64,000 nt of DNA from Corynebacterium curieae (GCF_027570035.1 NZ_JAKMUU010000001.1:372001-436000); one strand, 5' to 3'; shown: positions 24,514 through 34,273, counted from the stretch's first letter. The notes: generated by a model from the letters alone, not told the origin. Program-made: numbers and translations.

Positions 24514-26451
24514 TTACTTCTCGCCCAAGAGAGCGTCGACGAAGCCTTCCACCTCAAATGGTGCGAGATCATCGGCGCCCTCGCCCAAGCCCACGAGCTT
24601 GACCGGAACGCCCAATTCCTCTTGTACCTGGAATACGATTCCGCCCTTTGCAGTACCATCCAGTTTAGTCAGTACCACACCGGTGATATCTACTACTTCG
24701 CGGAAGATTCGTGCCTGGGTGAGGCCGTTTTGGCCCACCGTGGCATCCAGTACCAGCAGAACCTCGTCCACATCGGTCTTCTTTTCCACCACGCGCTTGA
24801 CCTTGCCCAGCTGATCCATCAAGTCCGTGGAGGTGTGTAGGCGGCCTGCAGTATCGACCAAGACCACATCTACTTGTTGTTCTACACCGGTTGCTACCGC
24901 ATCGAAGGCTACCGATGCTGGGTCGGCGCCTTCCTTGCCGCGCACGGTATCGGCGCCAACGCGACGGCCCCAGGTCTCAAGCTGGTCGGCGGCCGCAGCA
25001 CGGAAAGTATCGGCCGCACCCAAAAGCACCTTGTGGCCCATGGCTACAAGCACGCGAGCAAGCTTACCGGTGGTTGTGGTTTTGCCGGTACCGTTTACTC
25101 CGACGACCATAACGATGGCTGGCTTGCCCTCATTCGGCATGGCCTTGATGGAACGGTCCATCTCTGGGTGGCCTGCCTCGATGAGGCATTCGCGCAGCAT
25201 CGCACGAGCCTCATCCTCGCTGGAAACGCCGCGCTCAGCAATCTTTTCACGCAGAGAATCAGTCACCTTCATGGTGGACTTGGTGCCCAGATCCGCCATG
25301 ATGAGCGTATCTTCGACTTCCTCCCAGGCATCTTCATCCAGATCGCCTGCGGACAGAATTCCCATAAGCCCTTGGCCGATGGCATTTTGCGAGCGCGAAA
25401 GGCGCCCACGCAAACGGCCAAGGCGCCCACCGGCGGGGGCAATATCATCCTGTGGCTCTGGTGCTGGGGCAGGTTCCTCCTGTGGAACCTCGGTTTGTTC
25501 CTTGGCTGCTTCAGCCGCACCGGTTTGTGCCTCGGCTGCAGCTGCGGCTTCCTCGGCCTCCTCGCGGTCGTCGACGCGCTCTTCGATTTCTTCCGCATCC
25601 TTGTCTTCAACAACCTCGTCGAAGACTGGGGACTTATCTTCTACTTCGGCATTTTCCACAGAAACAACGCCTTCTGGATCCTCTACCTTTTCAGCAGCTT
25701 CCGGAGAATCCTTCGCAGCTTTATCGACCTGTTGTGCTTCCGGCTCTTCTACCTCGGGCGCAGCCTCTGGCTGTTCAGCCGATTCTGCGGCACGGTCCGC
25801 GGGTGCTTCTTTACTTTCCGACGCCGCAGCTGCCGTACCCGCTACCCCTGCCGCGCCAGCAGCCGTTGCCGCTGCGGCAGCTCCAGTACCGGTAGACGGG
25901 GTCTTTTCGGATTTATCCGGAGTAGATTCTGCCGGCTGCCTGTTTACCTCCGCTGGCTTCTTTGTTTCAGCCTGCTTACTGGTCTCTGCCGGCTTGCCGG
26001 TCTCTGCTGGCTTCGCCTGCTGTGATGCCGACTTATCCTCTAGTTGCTCTACCGCAGGTTGGTCCGCCTGCGCCTGCGGCTTAGCCTTTGACTGTGGGGT
26101 CTTGCCGTTGAGCTGCTCGTTGGCAATGTCGGTTGCATTCGGTTCTGTCTTAGCTGCCTGCTGGGCCTGACCTGGCTCTTCCGCAGCTGGCTTGTGTGTA
26201 GCGGGCTTGTCCGCCTGAACCGGGGTTTTCTGCGCTTCCTTAGCACCACCAGCAGGAGCGAAGTTAAAGCCGGACTTAGCCTGATAGTTGCCGGACTTTT
26301 GCTCCTGGGTCAGCTGCTTCGGTTCTTCCTCAGCGGGCTTATCAAAGGACACCTTCTTGGCGTCGCCACGCTTCTTGCCAATTACTACGAGAAGAATAAT
26401 CAGCACAATGACGACAATTGCAATGCCGATCCATAACCATAAAGAATTCAT
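24514..26451 (-). CDS. ftsY: Signal recognition particle receptor FtsY
   Basis: A 645-residue FtsY, the membrane receptor GTPase for SRP. A single N-terminal helix (about 4-25, followed by GKKRG) anchors it, as in other actinobacteria. Residues 28-340 are a very long low-complexity region rich in Ala, Glu, Pro, Lys and Gln. The NG domain follows, with GVNGTGKTTTTGKLA (G1), DTFRAAAADQLE, DTAGRLH and TKLDGTAKGG. The whole protein is about twice the length of E. coli's NG core. It lies downstream of smc and carries its own terminator; its partner ffh is in the same window. Confidence 0.95.
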   Translation of the reverse strand: MNSLWLWIGIAIVVIVLIILLVVIGKKRGDAKKVSFDKPAEEEPKQLTQEQKSGNYQAKSGFNFAPAGGAKEAQKTPVQADKPATHKPAAEEPGQAQQAAKTEPNATDIANEQLNGKTPQSKAKPQAQADQPAVEQLEDKSASQQAKPAETGKPAETSKQAETKKPAEVNRQPAESTPDKSEKTPSTGTGAAAAATAAGAAGVAGTAAAASESKEAPADRAAESAEQPEAAPEVEEPEAQQVDKAAKDSPEAAEKVEDPEGVVSVENAEVEDKSPVFDEVVEDKDAEEIEERVDDREEAEEAAAAAEAQTGAAEAAKEQTEVPQEEPAPAPEPQDDIAPAGGRLGRLRGRLSRSQNAIGQGLMGILSAGDLDEDAWEEVEDTLIMADLGTKSTMKVTDSLREKIAERGVSSEDEARAMLRECLIEAGHPEMDRSIKAMPNEGKPAIVMVVGVNGTGKTTTTGKLARVLVAMGHKVLLGAADTFRAAAADQLETWGRRVGADTVRGKEGADPASVAFDAVATGVEQQVDVVLVDTAGRLHTSTDLMDQLGKVKRVVEKKTDVDEVLLVLDATVGQNGLTQARIFREVVDITGVVLTKLDGTAKGGIVFQVQEELGVPVKLVGLGEGADDLAPFEVEGFVDALLGEK

Positions 26452-26535
26452 GCCTCTATAGTGCCAGTCTTGCTGGCTCGCGGCACGCCAACCCCCTCCT
26501 AACGCGGAAGAGGTTGTGCCGGCAGGCGACGACCT

Positions 26536-29500
26536 CTACTGCTCCCCCGAATCGTCGCTGCGGGGAGCATCCACACCCAGGCGAGTAGCATCCTCGCTGG
26601 CTTGCTCCGTTCCAGGAGCGCTGCCGGCAGGATTCATGCGCTGCGAAATCACACGGGTTACGCCATCTCCGCGCATGGTCACGCCATAGAGGACATTGGC
26701 CACATCCATGGTCGGCTTTTGGTGCGTGATGACAATAAGCTGCGAATCCTTTCGCAACTCCTCAAAGAGGGCGATGAGACGGCGCAGGTTGACATCATCA
26801 AGCGCAGCCTCAACCTCATCCATGACATAGAACGGGCTGGGGCGAGCGCGGAAGATAGCAACCAACATCGCGAGCGCAGTTAGGGACTTTTCTCCGCCAG
26901 AAAGCAAGGACAGGCGCTTGACCTTCTTGCCGGGTGGGCGGGCTTCTACTTCGATACCGGTAGTGAGCATGTCTTCCGGTTCGGTGAGAACGAGCCGACC
27001 TTCGCCACCGGGGAAAAGAGTTTGAAAGACCTTGGGGAACTCCGCTTCGACGTCGTGCCAGGCATCGGTAAAAAGCTGCAGAATCTGTGCATCGACGTCT
27101 TCAATAACGCCGGTAAGGTCCTTACGGGCTTGAATGACGTCCTCCAGCTGGGTGGACAGGAAGGAATAGCGCTCTTCTAAAGCCTTATATTCTTCCAACG
27201 CCAGAGGATTGACCTTGCCTAGAGAATTCAGATCCTTTTCCGCTTGCTTTAGGCGCGCAGTCTCGGCGCCTCGGTCGAAGTCCTCACCTGGGGTGTAGTC
27301 CTGCAACAAGTCCGAGATGGCAATGCCCAGCTGCTCTACGATCTTGGCTTCTGCTTCATCCACACGCACCTGTGCCTGGGAGCGAGCGATTTCAGAATCA
27401 TGGGCGCGGTTGGTCAGCCGGTCCAACTGCTGCCGTGCTGCCGAGACCTGTTGCTTTGCTTGCTGCAGGTGCGTGTTCAAGGAGGTGCGTTGCGCAAAGT
27501 AGTCATCACGCTCAGCGGTCGCGCGCTCTAGCAACTGCGTGGCGCGTGCGGCTAAATCACGCGAATGCTTGGCCACCGCGCCGGCCAATTCTCCCTGGGC
27601 TTTGCGCCGCGCCATAGCCTGCTCATGGCGGGTCTTGGCTTGGCGTTCATGCTGCGCTTGTCGACGCAACGCCTCGCCTTTCCCTGCTACCTGACCCACG
27701 TGATCTTGGGCAGAGCGGGCGGCAACCTGCGCCTCCATTTCCATCGATTTGACCTGCTCTAGTGCTGCCGAGGCTTCGTCGCGTTCCGCCGAAGACGGCT
27801 CATCTGGCTGCTCGTCCGCATCGACGCGGGCAAGCCTATCGCGGGCGTCGGCAAGCTGCTTGCGCGCCTCGGTAAGCTTAACTTCAATCTCGGTTGCCCG
27901 CGCCGCGGCCTTTTCATGCTCGTTCTTATTAGCCTCGTACTGCTTGAGCAGGCGTTGATGATCACGCTTCCACGCATCCACCTCGGTATCGTGCTCCCGC
28001 AGGGCGGCCTTCGCCGAAGCGGCGGCCACGCGGGCATCTTCGGCAGCAATTTTTGCTCCCTCCAGCGTGCCCGATAGTTCTTCGAGCTCCTGCGTGGCAG
28101 ATTCCAGTTGCTCTTCCGCCTCGGCGATGCGGGCGGTGACCTCAACGGTAGATGAGGAACCGGTACCCACTTCTACCCATCCTTCACCCAGCACTACACC
28201 GGATTCGGTGACCGCGCGCAGGCGGGGGTCTTCTGCTACTAACTTTTTTGCTGCCGCGAAATCTGAGACAAGCACTACGTCCGCAAGTAGGCGGTGCAGC
28301 GCGGCGGAAACCTCCGGAACTACGGCAATATGGTCGAGCAACCACGAAGCGCCAGACGGCAGGGTCGCATCCACGCGCCACGATGTGGCGGGGGCGGCCG
28401 CCGAGACGTCGATAAGCGCTGAGCGCGTACCTTTTTCCAAGTCCGCAATAAGTTGCGTCGAGATCTCACCGGCCTGGGCTTCCGCAAAAGTGCCCAACGC
28501 GGCTGCAACCGCGGTGTCGTACTTGGTGGTAATAAATTCAGCCAGCGGCTGGAATTGCTCGCCCACATCGATCTTTTCCGGCACTGTCTGGGCCAAGGTA
28601 TCGATGCGGGAGCGCAAGGTGTACACGGCGCGCTCACGCTCACGTTGCTCATCGCGCAGCTGCTCCAAGCGCTTATCGGCAGCGCCTGACTCGCTGGCCG
28701 CGCGCACATGGGCCTCTTCGAGCGGCTCGCGCTCGCTGGCCAAAGAGTGCAGCTTATTTGCTGCCTCATCGGCTTCCGCCTGGGCGGATTGAGTGCGTTT
28801 CTTTGTAGAAACCAAGGTTTCTTCCTGGCGAGCCAGCTCTTCCTCTGCCGAAGTAACCTGGCCAGCTGCCTTCTCTTCCGCGGCAATCAGGCGGACCACG
28901 CCTTCGCGCCGATCTGCAATTGCGCGCAACTGCGCCATGTGCTCGCGCTCGGCTGCCTCGAAAGCCTCGCGACGCTCTGCTACCTCTTCCCGGATCGCCT
29001 CGAGTCGTTCCGCAGCTTCCTCCGCCGCGGTGAGAAGCTCCGCATGTTCTTCGTCTGCGCGGGCGGCCCGTGCTTCGAGGTCCTCCGGATCTTGGCCAGA
29101 GTAGGCAACCTGTGCCCCGGCATTGGCCGCGCGCTCTTCGGCAATGCGCTGCGTGGCCGAAATGCGCTCCGAGAGCGTAGATAGATCGAACCAGAGCTTT
29201 TGGGCGGCATCCGCCTTGGGGCTGACCTCCTCGAGCTGGGTCTCAACCTCTAATTGGGACCCCGTGGCTTCCTCCAGCTGCGCGGTTACTTCTTCGACTT
29301 GCTCGGCGAGAACCTCGGCCGCGCGCTCCGCCTCTTGAAACTTCTGCCGCAGGCGCATTACCCTATCGCCGGCCAACCGCAGGCGGGCATCGCGCAGGTC
29401 AGCCTGCACGGTGGCGGCACGTTGTGCGGCCTCGGCCTGGCGCGCCAGCGGCTTGAGCTGTTTTCCCAGCTCATCAGTGAGGTCCTGCAGGCGATCCAGA

Positions 29501-30060
29501 TTGGCCTGCATGCCGGTGAGCTTGCGCTGAGCCTTTTCCTTACGGCGTCGGTGCTTGAGCACACCGGCAGCCTCTTCAATATAGGAACGCCGATCCTCGG
29601 GCCTGGATTCTAGGATTTCAGATAGTTTGCCCTGGCCAACGATAATGTGCATCTCACGGCCAATGCCCGAATCAGAGAGCAGCTCCTGGATATCCATCAG
29701 GCGCGCCTTGGAGCCGTTAATTTCGTATTCGCTGGCACCATCGCGGAACATCCGGCGGGTGACCGACACTTCCGAATATTCAATCGGCAGCGCACCATCC
29801 GCATTATCAATGGTCAGGGTGACCTCAGCTCGACCCAAGGCTTTGCGGTCGCCCGCGCCGGCAAAAATAACATCTTGCATCTTGCCGCCACGCAGGGTCT
29901 TCGCGCTGCCCTCACCCATGACCCAGGCCAGTGCGTCCACTACATTGGACTTACCCGAGCCATTCGGACCAACGACGGCGCAAATACCCGGCTCGAATTT
30001 GAGAGACGTCGCCGACGCGAATGATTTGAAGCCTTTCAGCGTCAGCGATTTCAGGTGCAT
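26536..30060 (-). CDS. smc: Chromosome segregation ATPase Smc
   Basis: An 1174-residue SMC protein of normal length, the ATPase of the condensin complex with ScpA and ScpB. Walker A (GPNGSGKSNVVDALAWVMG) is at residues 32-50. Two long coiled-coil arms flank a hinge at about 500-650 containing GEQFQPLAEFI and GVVLGEGWVEVG. The C-terminal head has the signature LSGGEKSLTALAML and Walker B FYVMDEVEAALDD. It starts at ATG 30060 with TAAAAT seven bases before it, indicating a leaderless mRNA. acyP is upstream and ftsY downstream, as in Mycobacterium. Confidence 0.97.
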   Translation of the reverse strand: MHLKSLTLKGFKSFASATSLKFEPGICAVVGPNGSGKSNVVDALAWVMGEGSAKTLRGGKMQDVIFAGAGDRKALGRAEVTLTIDNADGALPIEYSEVSVTRRMFRDGASEYEINGSKARLMDIQELLSDSGIGREMHIIVGQGKLSEILESRPEDRRSYIEEAAGVLKHRRRKEKAQRKLTGMQANLDRLQDLTDELGKQLKPLARQAEAAQRAATVQADLRDARLRLAGDRVMRLRQKFQEAERAAEVLAEQVEEVTAQLEEATGSQLEVETQLEEVSPKADAAQKLWFDLSTLSERISATQRIAEERAANAGAQVAYSGQDPEDLEARAARADEEHAELLTAAEEAAERLEAIREEVAERREAFEAAEREHMAQLRAIADRREGVVRLIAAEEKAAGQVTSAEEELARQEETLVSTKKRTQSAQAEADEAANKLHSLASEREPLEEAHVRAASESGAADKRLEQLRDEQRERERAVYTLRSRIDTLAQTVPEKIDVGEQFQPLAEFITTKYDTAVAAALGTFAEAQAGEISTQLIADLEKGTRSALIDVSAAAPATSWRVDATLPSGASWLLDHIAVVPEVSAALHRLLADVVLVSDFAAAKKLVAEDPRLRAVTESGVVLGEGWVEVGTGSSSTVEVTARIAEAEEQLESATQELEELSGTLEGAKIAAEDARVAAASAKAALREHDTEVDAWKRDHQRLLKQYEANKNEHEKAAARATEIEVKLTEARKQLADARDRLARVDADEQPDEPSSAERDEASAALEQVKSMEMEAQVAARSAQDHVGQVAGKGEALRRQAQHERQAKTRHEQAMARRKAQGELAGAVAKHSRDLAARATQLLERATAERDDYFAQRTSLNTHLQQAKQQVSAARQQLDRLTNRAHDSEIARSQAQVRVDEAEAKIVEQLGIAISDLLQDYTPGEDFDRGAETARLKQAEKDLNSLGKVNPLALEEYKALEERYSFLSTQLEDVIQARKDLTGVIEDVDAQILQLFTDAWHDVEAEFPKVFQTLFPGGEGRLVLTEPEDMLTTGIEVEARPPGKKVKRLSLLSGGEKSLTALAMLVAIFRARPSPFYVMDEVEAALDDVNLRRLIALFEELRKDSQLIVITHQKPTMDVANVLYGVTMRGDGVTRVISQRMNPAGSAPGTEQASEDATRLGVDAPRSDDSGEQ

Positions 30061-30067
30061 TTGGGTT

Positions 30068-30073
30068 ATTTTA
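30068..30073 (-). promoter_or_regulatory. -10 hexamer of leaderless smc promoter
   Basis: TAAAAT on the minus strand, exactly seven bases before the smc ATG; the intervening bases lack a ribosome-binding site. Confidence 0.55.
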
Positions 30074-30138
30074 GCAAGCCTTGAGCGCAGCTGCCCAGCC
30101 GAGTCTAATGGGAAGCTTCGGCGGGCACGGGCTAGGTG

Positions 30139-30417
30139 CTAACGCTCAACAAAGCCTGTCTCACCTTTGGGGGCAGCCCACTGCTCAACTACTAAATCAA
30201 CGGCTCCAGGGCGGCGGGTGGTACTAGGCTGTTCTTTCAAAAGGGCCAATAATTCCTCGCACTTTTCTTGGGGTCCTTCAGCCACAACTTGGACTCGGCC
30301 ATCGGCAAGGTTGGTGGCATGACCACTCAGGCCGAACTCTAGCGCTCGCGAGCGTGTCCACCAGCGAAACCCCACGCCTTGGACGTGTCCGTGGACAAAT
30401 GCTGTCATTCTTTCCAT
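30139..30417 (-). CDS. acyP: Acylphosphatase
   Basis: A 92-residue acylphosphatase, which hydrolyses carboxyl-phosphate bonds such as acetyl phosphate. The active-site loop HGHVQGVGFRWW (about 9-20, catalytic Arg18) and the conserved Asn in GHATNLADGRVQVVAEG are present. ATG 30417 has GGAGG ten bases upstream; an in-frame ATG at 30408 is the alternative. It lies between the symporter gene and smc, a position conserved in actinobacteria. Confidence 0.93.
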   Translation of the reverse strand: MERMTAFVHGHVQGVGFRWWTRSRALEFGLSGHATNLADGRVQVVAEGPQEKCEELLALLKEQPSTTRRPGAVDLVVEQWAAPKGETGFVER

Positions 30418-30439
30418 AGCCCTGCAGCCTCCCTAGCTC

Positions 30440-31939
30440 CTAGTACTTATCGTGATGGCCCTTTTCGCGCAAAACGCGGCGATCCTCTTCGCTGCGGCGA
30501 GTGACTGGATCCGAGCCGTCCCAACATTCCACGCCTTTTAATTCCGGCATCATATCGCGGTGGAATACCGGATCGATGCCGTGGCTGCGCTGCTCGTTGT
30601 AATTCTTAAGTAGCTTAATCGCCACACCTGAAAGCGGGACGATGGCAATGATATTAAGGATGACCATTGTCGCTGCACCAGTATCTGCCAGAGCGAAGAC
30701 CAACGGCAACGAACCTACCGCGCCGAACCAGACAAAAAAGAGCACCACGAGCCGGAATACCACCAGTGCAATCTTGCTCTGGGTGAGGTACTCGAGGTTG
30801 GATTCCGCCAAATAGTAGTTGCCCAAGATGGAAGAAAAAGCCAAGAAGAAAAGGATAAAGCTGACAAAGTGGATGCCCCAATTGCCCACCTCAGAGGACA
30901 GGGCCGCCTGGGTCAAGGAAACACCCTCTGCTTCAGCACCATAGGCAATCTCTGGTCCGAGCAAGATGATGAAGGCCGTGATGGTACAGACCACCAAGGT
31001 GTCAAAGTACACGCCGAGAGTCTGGACTAGGCCCTGCTTGACGGGGTGAGATACCGCTGCGGTAGCCGCCGCGTTCGGGGCAGAACCTTCGCCGGCCTCG
31101 TTAGAGAACAGGCCTCGCTGAATGCCCTTCATCATTGCCATGCCCAACCCTGCACCGGCGATCTCTTTAATTCCTAGGGCATGGGCGACGATATCGCCGA
31201 TCATTCCCGGCACCTTGTCAAAATTGGCGATGACTACAAACCCGCCGATGAGCAGGTACGCCACCGCCATAAACGGCACGATGATCTGGGTGATATTGGC
31301 AATACGGTTTACCCCGCCGAAGATGATAAGACCAGCAACTACGGCGATGACTACACCGATAATGGACCGGAACATGGTGTCATCTCGGTCGAAGGAGAAG
31401 GATACGGCATCTGCAATCGCGTTGGTTTGAAAGGCGTTATAAACCAATCCAAAGGTAAAAGCAATGGCAATGGAGAATAGTGCGCCCAATGGGCCCCATC
31501 CCAGTCCTCGCTTCATGTAATAGGCGGGACCGCCTCGATAGCCATCACCATCCCGGACTTTCCATAGCTGCGCCAAGGTGGACTCGATGAAAGCAGTAGC
31601 GCCGCCGAGTATGGCAATCAGCCACATCCAAAAGACGGCGCCTGGGCCGCCCACGGAAATTGCGACGGCTACGCCGGCAACGTTACCGGTACCTACGCGG
31701 GAGGCAGCGGAAATGGTGAACGCCTTAAAGGCAGAGATGCCGCCATAGTCCTCATCCTCATCGCGGCCCTCCCCCTTGGGCCGCTCGACGACGGCGCGGA
31801 ACATATCCGGCACCATGCGCACCTGCACCAACGCAGTACGGATGCCGAAGAAAAGGCCCGCTGCGATTAGCAGCCAAGGCAAGACCCACGACCAGACGCC
31901 GTCATTAAATGTCGTCACGACATTTTCAAGAAAATCCAT
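30440..31939 (-). CDS. Alanine/glycine:cation symporter (AGCS family)
   Basis: A 499-residue polytopic transporter with about 11 helices. Family signatures include SRVGTGNVAGVAVAISVGGPGAVFWMW (in part), a segment with GGPAYYMKRGLG, and GIQRGLFSNEAGEGSAP. Members import alanine or glycine with Na+. The gene starts at ATG 31939, with TAAATT seven bases upstream (leaderless) and a 17-base palindrome over the expected -35 region, so it is likely to be individually regulated. acyP follows 22 bases downstream and may be cotranscribed. Confidence 0.93.
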   Translation of the reverse strand: MDFLENVVTTFNDGVWSWVLPWLLIAAGLFFGIRTALVQVRMVPDMFRAVVERPKGEGRDEDEDYGGISAFKAFTISAASRVGTGNVAGVAVAISVGGPGAVFWMWLIAILGGATAFIESTLAQLWKVRDGDGYRGGPAYYMKRGLGWGPLGALFSIAIAFTFGLVYNAFQTNAIADAVSFSFDRDDTMFRSIIGVVIAVVAGLIIFGGVNRIANITQIIVPFMAVAYLLIGGFVVIANFDKVPGMIGDIVAHALGIKEIAGAGLGMAMMKGIQRGLFSNEAGEGSAPNAAATAAVSHPVKQGLVQTLGVYFDTLVVCTITAFIILLGPEIAYGAEAEGVSLTQAALSSEVGNWGIHFVSFILFFLAFSSILGNYYLAESNLEYLTQSKIALVVFRLVVLFFVWFGAVGSLPLVFALADTGAATMVILNIIAIVPLSGVAIKLLKNYNEQRSHGIDPVFHRDMMPELKGVECWDGSDPVTRRSEEDRRVLREKGHHDKY

Positions 31940-31946
31940 GCAGAAT

Positions 31947-31978
31947 AATTTACTGCCTTAAGGTTCACAACGTGAACC
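31947..31978 (-). promoter_or_regulatory. Symporter promoter with palindromic operator candidate
   Basis: TAAATT (31947-31952, minus strand) lies seven bases before the symporter ATG. Bases 31962-31978 form a perfect palindrome, GGTTCAC-AAC-GTGAACC, covering the place of the -35 element. A dimeric repressor or activator is the natural reading. Confidence 0.55.
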
Positions 31979-31992
31979 CCATGCGCCATAAC

Positions 31993-32808
31993 TTATTGGC
32001 ACTGGGGGCAGAAATGGGTGGAGCGTCCCGATATTACGTAGCGCTCTAGCAGCATCCCGCACCTGCGGCAGGGCTGGCCAGCGCGTCCATAGGCAGCCAA
32101 GGACCGCGAAAAGTACCCCGATTCGCCGTTGACGTTTACATACAGCGAGTCAAAGCTCGTTCCACCCACTTTTAGGGCAGCAGCCATGACCTCTTGCGCC
32201 GCTTCCAACAATGCCACAGCATCTTTTTGCCGCAAGGTCGATGCTCTTTTACGGGGTGGTATCCGCGCTGCCCACAGGGATTCATCGGCATAGATATTAC
32301 CAATTCCCGAGGTCAAAGTTTGATCCAAGAGCGCGGTCTTAACCGCGGTTTTCTTTGCGCGCAAGCGCCGTGCGGTGGCTACGATGTCAAAATCTGGCTC
32401 GAGTGGATCTATGCCAATATGAGAAATCTTTGACCACGGTGCGAAGAGCCAATATCCAAAAGTGCGTTGATCGACGAAGTTAAGCTCCACCCCACCGCTT
32501 AACCGGGCGGTAATGCGGCGGTGCGGCGAATCGCTTTCACCTATCCGCACCTGACCTGACATCCCTAAGTGAATAAAAAGGACGTCGCGGTGAGGATCCA
32601 TTGTGTCTTCACCGACAAATTCCAACCACATGAATTTCCCGCGCCTAGCTACCGCGGCAATCTCTTTGCCCACTAGGAGTCCGGAAAGCGGCTCATCTTG
32701 GCCACGATTGGCACGCGGGTGCAGCACGTCTACAGACTCAAAACCTCGCCCCACCACGTGGGGAGCAAGGCCTCGCCGGACGGATTCAACTTCCGGTAGT
32801 TCCGGCAT
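31993..32808 (-). CDS. mutM: Formamidopyrimidine-DNA glycosylase
   Basis: A 271-residue MutM/Fpg, a bifunctional glycosylase/AP lyase that removes 8-oxoguanine and formamidopyrimidines. The N-terminus MPELPEVE supplies the catalytic Pro2 and Glu3; the helix-two-turn-helix region has DQTLTSGIGNIYADE; the C-terminal zinc finger has CRRCG and CPQCQ with RSTHFC. It starts two bases after the rnc stop and is the last gene of the DUF177-rnc-mutM operon, as in Mycobacterium. Confidence 0.96.
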   Translation of the reverse strand: MPELPEVESVRRGLAPHVVGRGFESVDVLHPRANRGQDEPLSGLLVGKEIAAVARRGKFMWLEFVGEDTMDPHRDVLFIHLGMSGQVRIGESDSPHRRITARLSGGVELNFVDQRTFGYWLFAPWSKISHIGIDPLEPDFDIVATARRLRAKKTAVKTALLDQTLTSGIGNIYADESLWAARIPPRKRASTLRQKDAVALLEAAQEVMAAALKVGGTSFDSLYVNVNGESGYFSRSLAAYGRAGQPCRRCGMLLERYVISGRSTHFCPQCQ

Positions 32809-32810
32809 AG

Positions 32811-33581
32811 CTAGCCTTCTTTATGCGCAGTGCCTTGCACCAAAAGTGGGGTCTCCCGCAAGGTTTGGCAAGCCTCTTGAGCTGCTTGTTGCTCAGCCAA
32901 TTTCTTATTGTGACCCACTCCGTTGCCCACGGTCAGTCCAGCCACGGTAGCTACTGCGTTGAACGTCTGATCATGTTCTGGGCCAGTGGAGGTAGCCGAG
33001 TAGACGGGCATCGGTGCCTTAAGCTCCGCGCATAGCTCTTGCAAAGTGGTCTTCCAGTCTAGGTGGCGGCCGCTTACGGTGGCATTTTCAATCTTCTCTG
33101 CAAACAGGCGCAAGATGACGTCACGCGCAGTTTCGAAACCATGCTCGCGATAAATGGCACCGAATATTGCCTCAGTGGTATCTGCAAGGATGGAATCTTT
33201 ATCGCGCCCGCCGGTGGATTGCTCACCCTTGCCCAGCAAGATGTGCGGGCCGAGGTTAATCTCTCGTGCTATATCGGACAAGCCGTAGCGCGACACGATC
33301 GATGCGCGCATTTTAGAAATATCCGACTCGGGCCGAGAAGGATAGGTGATATAGAGCTGCGAAGCAACAGAAAGGCCTAGTACCGCATCGCCCAAAAATT
33401 CCAAGCGCTCATTATTGGGCAGGTGGCCATTCTCATTGGCAAATGAACGGTGGGTCAAAGCTAGGCGCAGGTGTTCTGGCTGCAAATTCACACCGAGCGA
33501 TTCCAGCAGTGGGGTATGGTCTACCGCGCCAAATTCGGCGGCGAGCGCCTCTTCGCCAGTTAGTTTTTTCTTGCGGCTCAT
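32811..33581 (-). CDS. rnc: Ribonuclease III
   Basis: A 256-residue RNase III that cleaves double-stranded RNA in rRNA and mRNA processing. The signature NERLEFLGDAVLGLSVA (about 56-72) supplies the catalytic Glu/Asp residues, and DTTEAIFGAIY the second acidic cluster. The C-terminal dsRNA-binding domain begins near residue 180 (DWKTTLQELCAE) and ends with NKKLAEQQAAQEAC. ATG 33581 overlaps DUF177 by four bases and gives MSRKKKLTGEE; a longer frame exists to 33605 but lacks a ribosome site. Confidence 0.96.
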   Translation of the reverse strand: MSRKKKLTGEEALAAEFGAVDHTPLLESLGVNLQPEHLRLALTHRSFANENGHLPNNERLEFLGDAVLGLSVASQLYITYPSRPESDISKMRASIVSRYGLSDIAREINLGPHILLGKGEQSTGGRDKDSILADTTEAIFGAIYREHGFETARDVILRLFAEKIENATVSGRHLDWKTTLQELCAELKAPMPVYSATSTGPEHDQTFNAVATVAGLTVGNGVGHNKKLAEQQAAQEACQTLRETPLLVQGTAHKEG

Positions 33582-34123
33582 AGGAACTTCTCCAAACCAG
33601 CCCAACGAGGGTCGACCTTGTCTTCCTCTTTTTCGCCGGAAATACCGGTAGTCACGCCCTCAGGTGTATCTATTTCGCAGCCATCCTCACACACCGGAGC
33701 AAAGGGAAGGCTAAGGCCAGCCTCATCGATCACGGCTTGCAACAAATCCAGCTCATCATCTTCGATCTCTGGGATTTCATCTCCCGAGCCTTCGTCCCCG
33801 TCTTCTGGGCCATCACCGGAGACAAAGGATTCATCAGCGGCGAAAACCTGGGTGACGTGCAGGTTGAGATCAGGGTGCAATTCCTTCAAGCAACGGGAGC
33901 ATTCCCCTGTCAGCTGTCCAGATACGTTGGCATCTACCAAGACACCTGCACCAAGCGGGGTCAAAGTAGCCTCCACAGTGAGCTCTTCGCCCTGCGGAAT
34001 TGCGATCATCTCGACGCCAATCCTCTCGGGTGAGGGGCCGGTCTGAGTGCGTTGTTCCGGCAGTGCGTCAGCGCCTTGGGCATTTAACAATTCGCCCACA
34101 TCGAACTTCAATGGTGATGTCAT
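33578..34123 (-). CDS. DUF177/YceD family protein
   Basis: A 181-residue acidic protein of the YceD family, known for large-subunit rRNA-related roles and, in most bacteria, linkage to rpmF. The conserved Cys motif GECSRCLKEL (about 80-89) and a second CEDGCEI (about 144-150) suggest a bound metal. A run of Asp/Glu/Gly occupies about 100-125. It overlaps rnc by four bases. In mycobacteria the equivalent gene sits between sepIVA and rnc; here an opposite-strand gene separates it from sepIVA. Confidence 0.9.
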   Translation of the reverse strand: MTSPLKFDVGELLNAQGADALPEQRTQTGPSPERIGVEMIAIPQGEELTVEATLTPLGAGVLVDANVSGQLTGECSRCLKELHPDLNLHVTQVFAADESFVSGDGPEDGDEGSGDEIPEIEDDELDLLQAVIDEAGLSLPFAPVCEDGCEIDTPEGVTTGISGEKEEDKVDPRWAGLEKFL

Positions 34124-34273
34124 AACACTAGGTAGTCTACCTTGCCCCGCAAACTCCGCCTAGCGTCCCGCGCGGGCGGAGTTTCTGTCAAGAGTCTGGG
34201 GTTTAAGGTAAAAGGGCATATGGCTTCACGAAAGGGCCTTTTCTCCGGTGAAATCCGGCTTTAGCCTAGAGGC

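Noticed and set aside
31962-31978. parS-like sequence for ParB near smc
   Set aside because: GGTTCAC-AAC-GTGAACC only superficially resembles the parS 16-mer, which has no central spacer and begins TGTTTCAC. It fits a promoter operator better.
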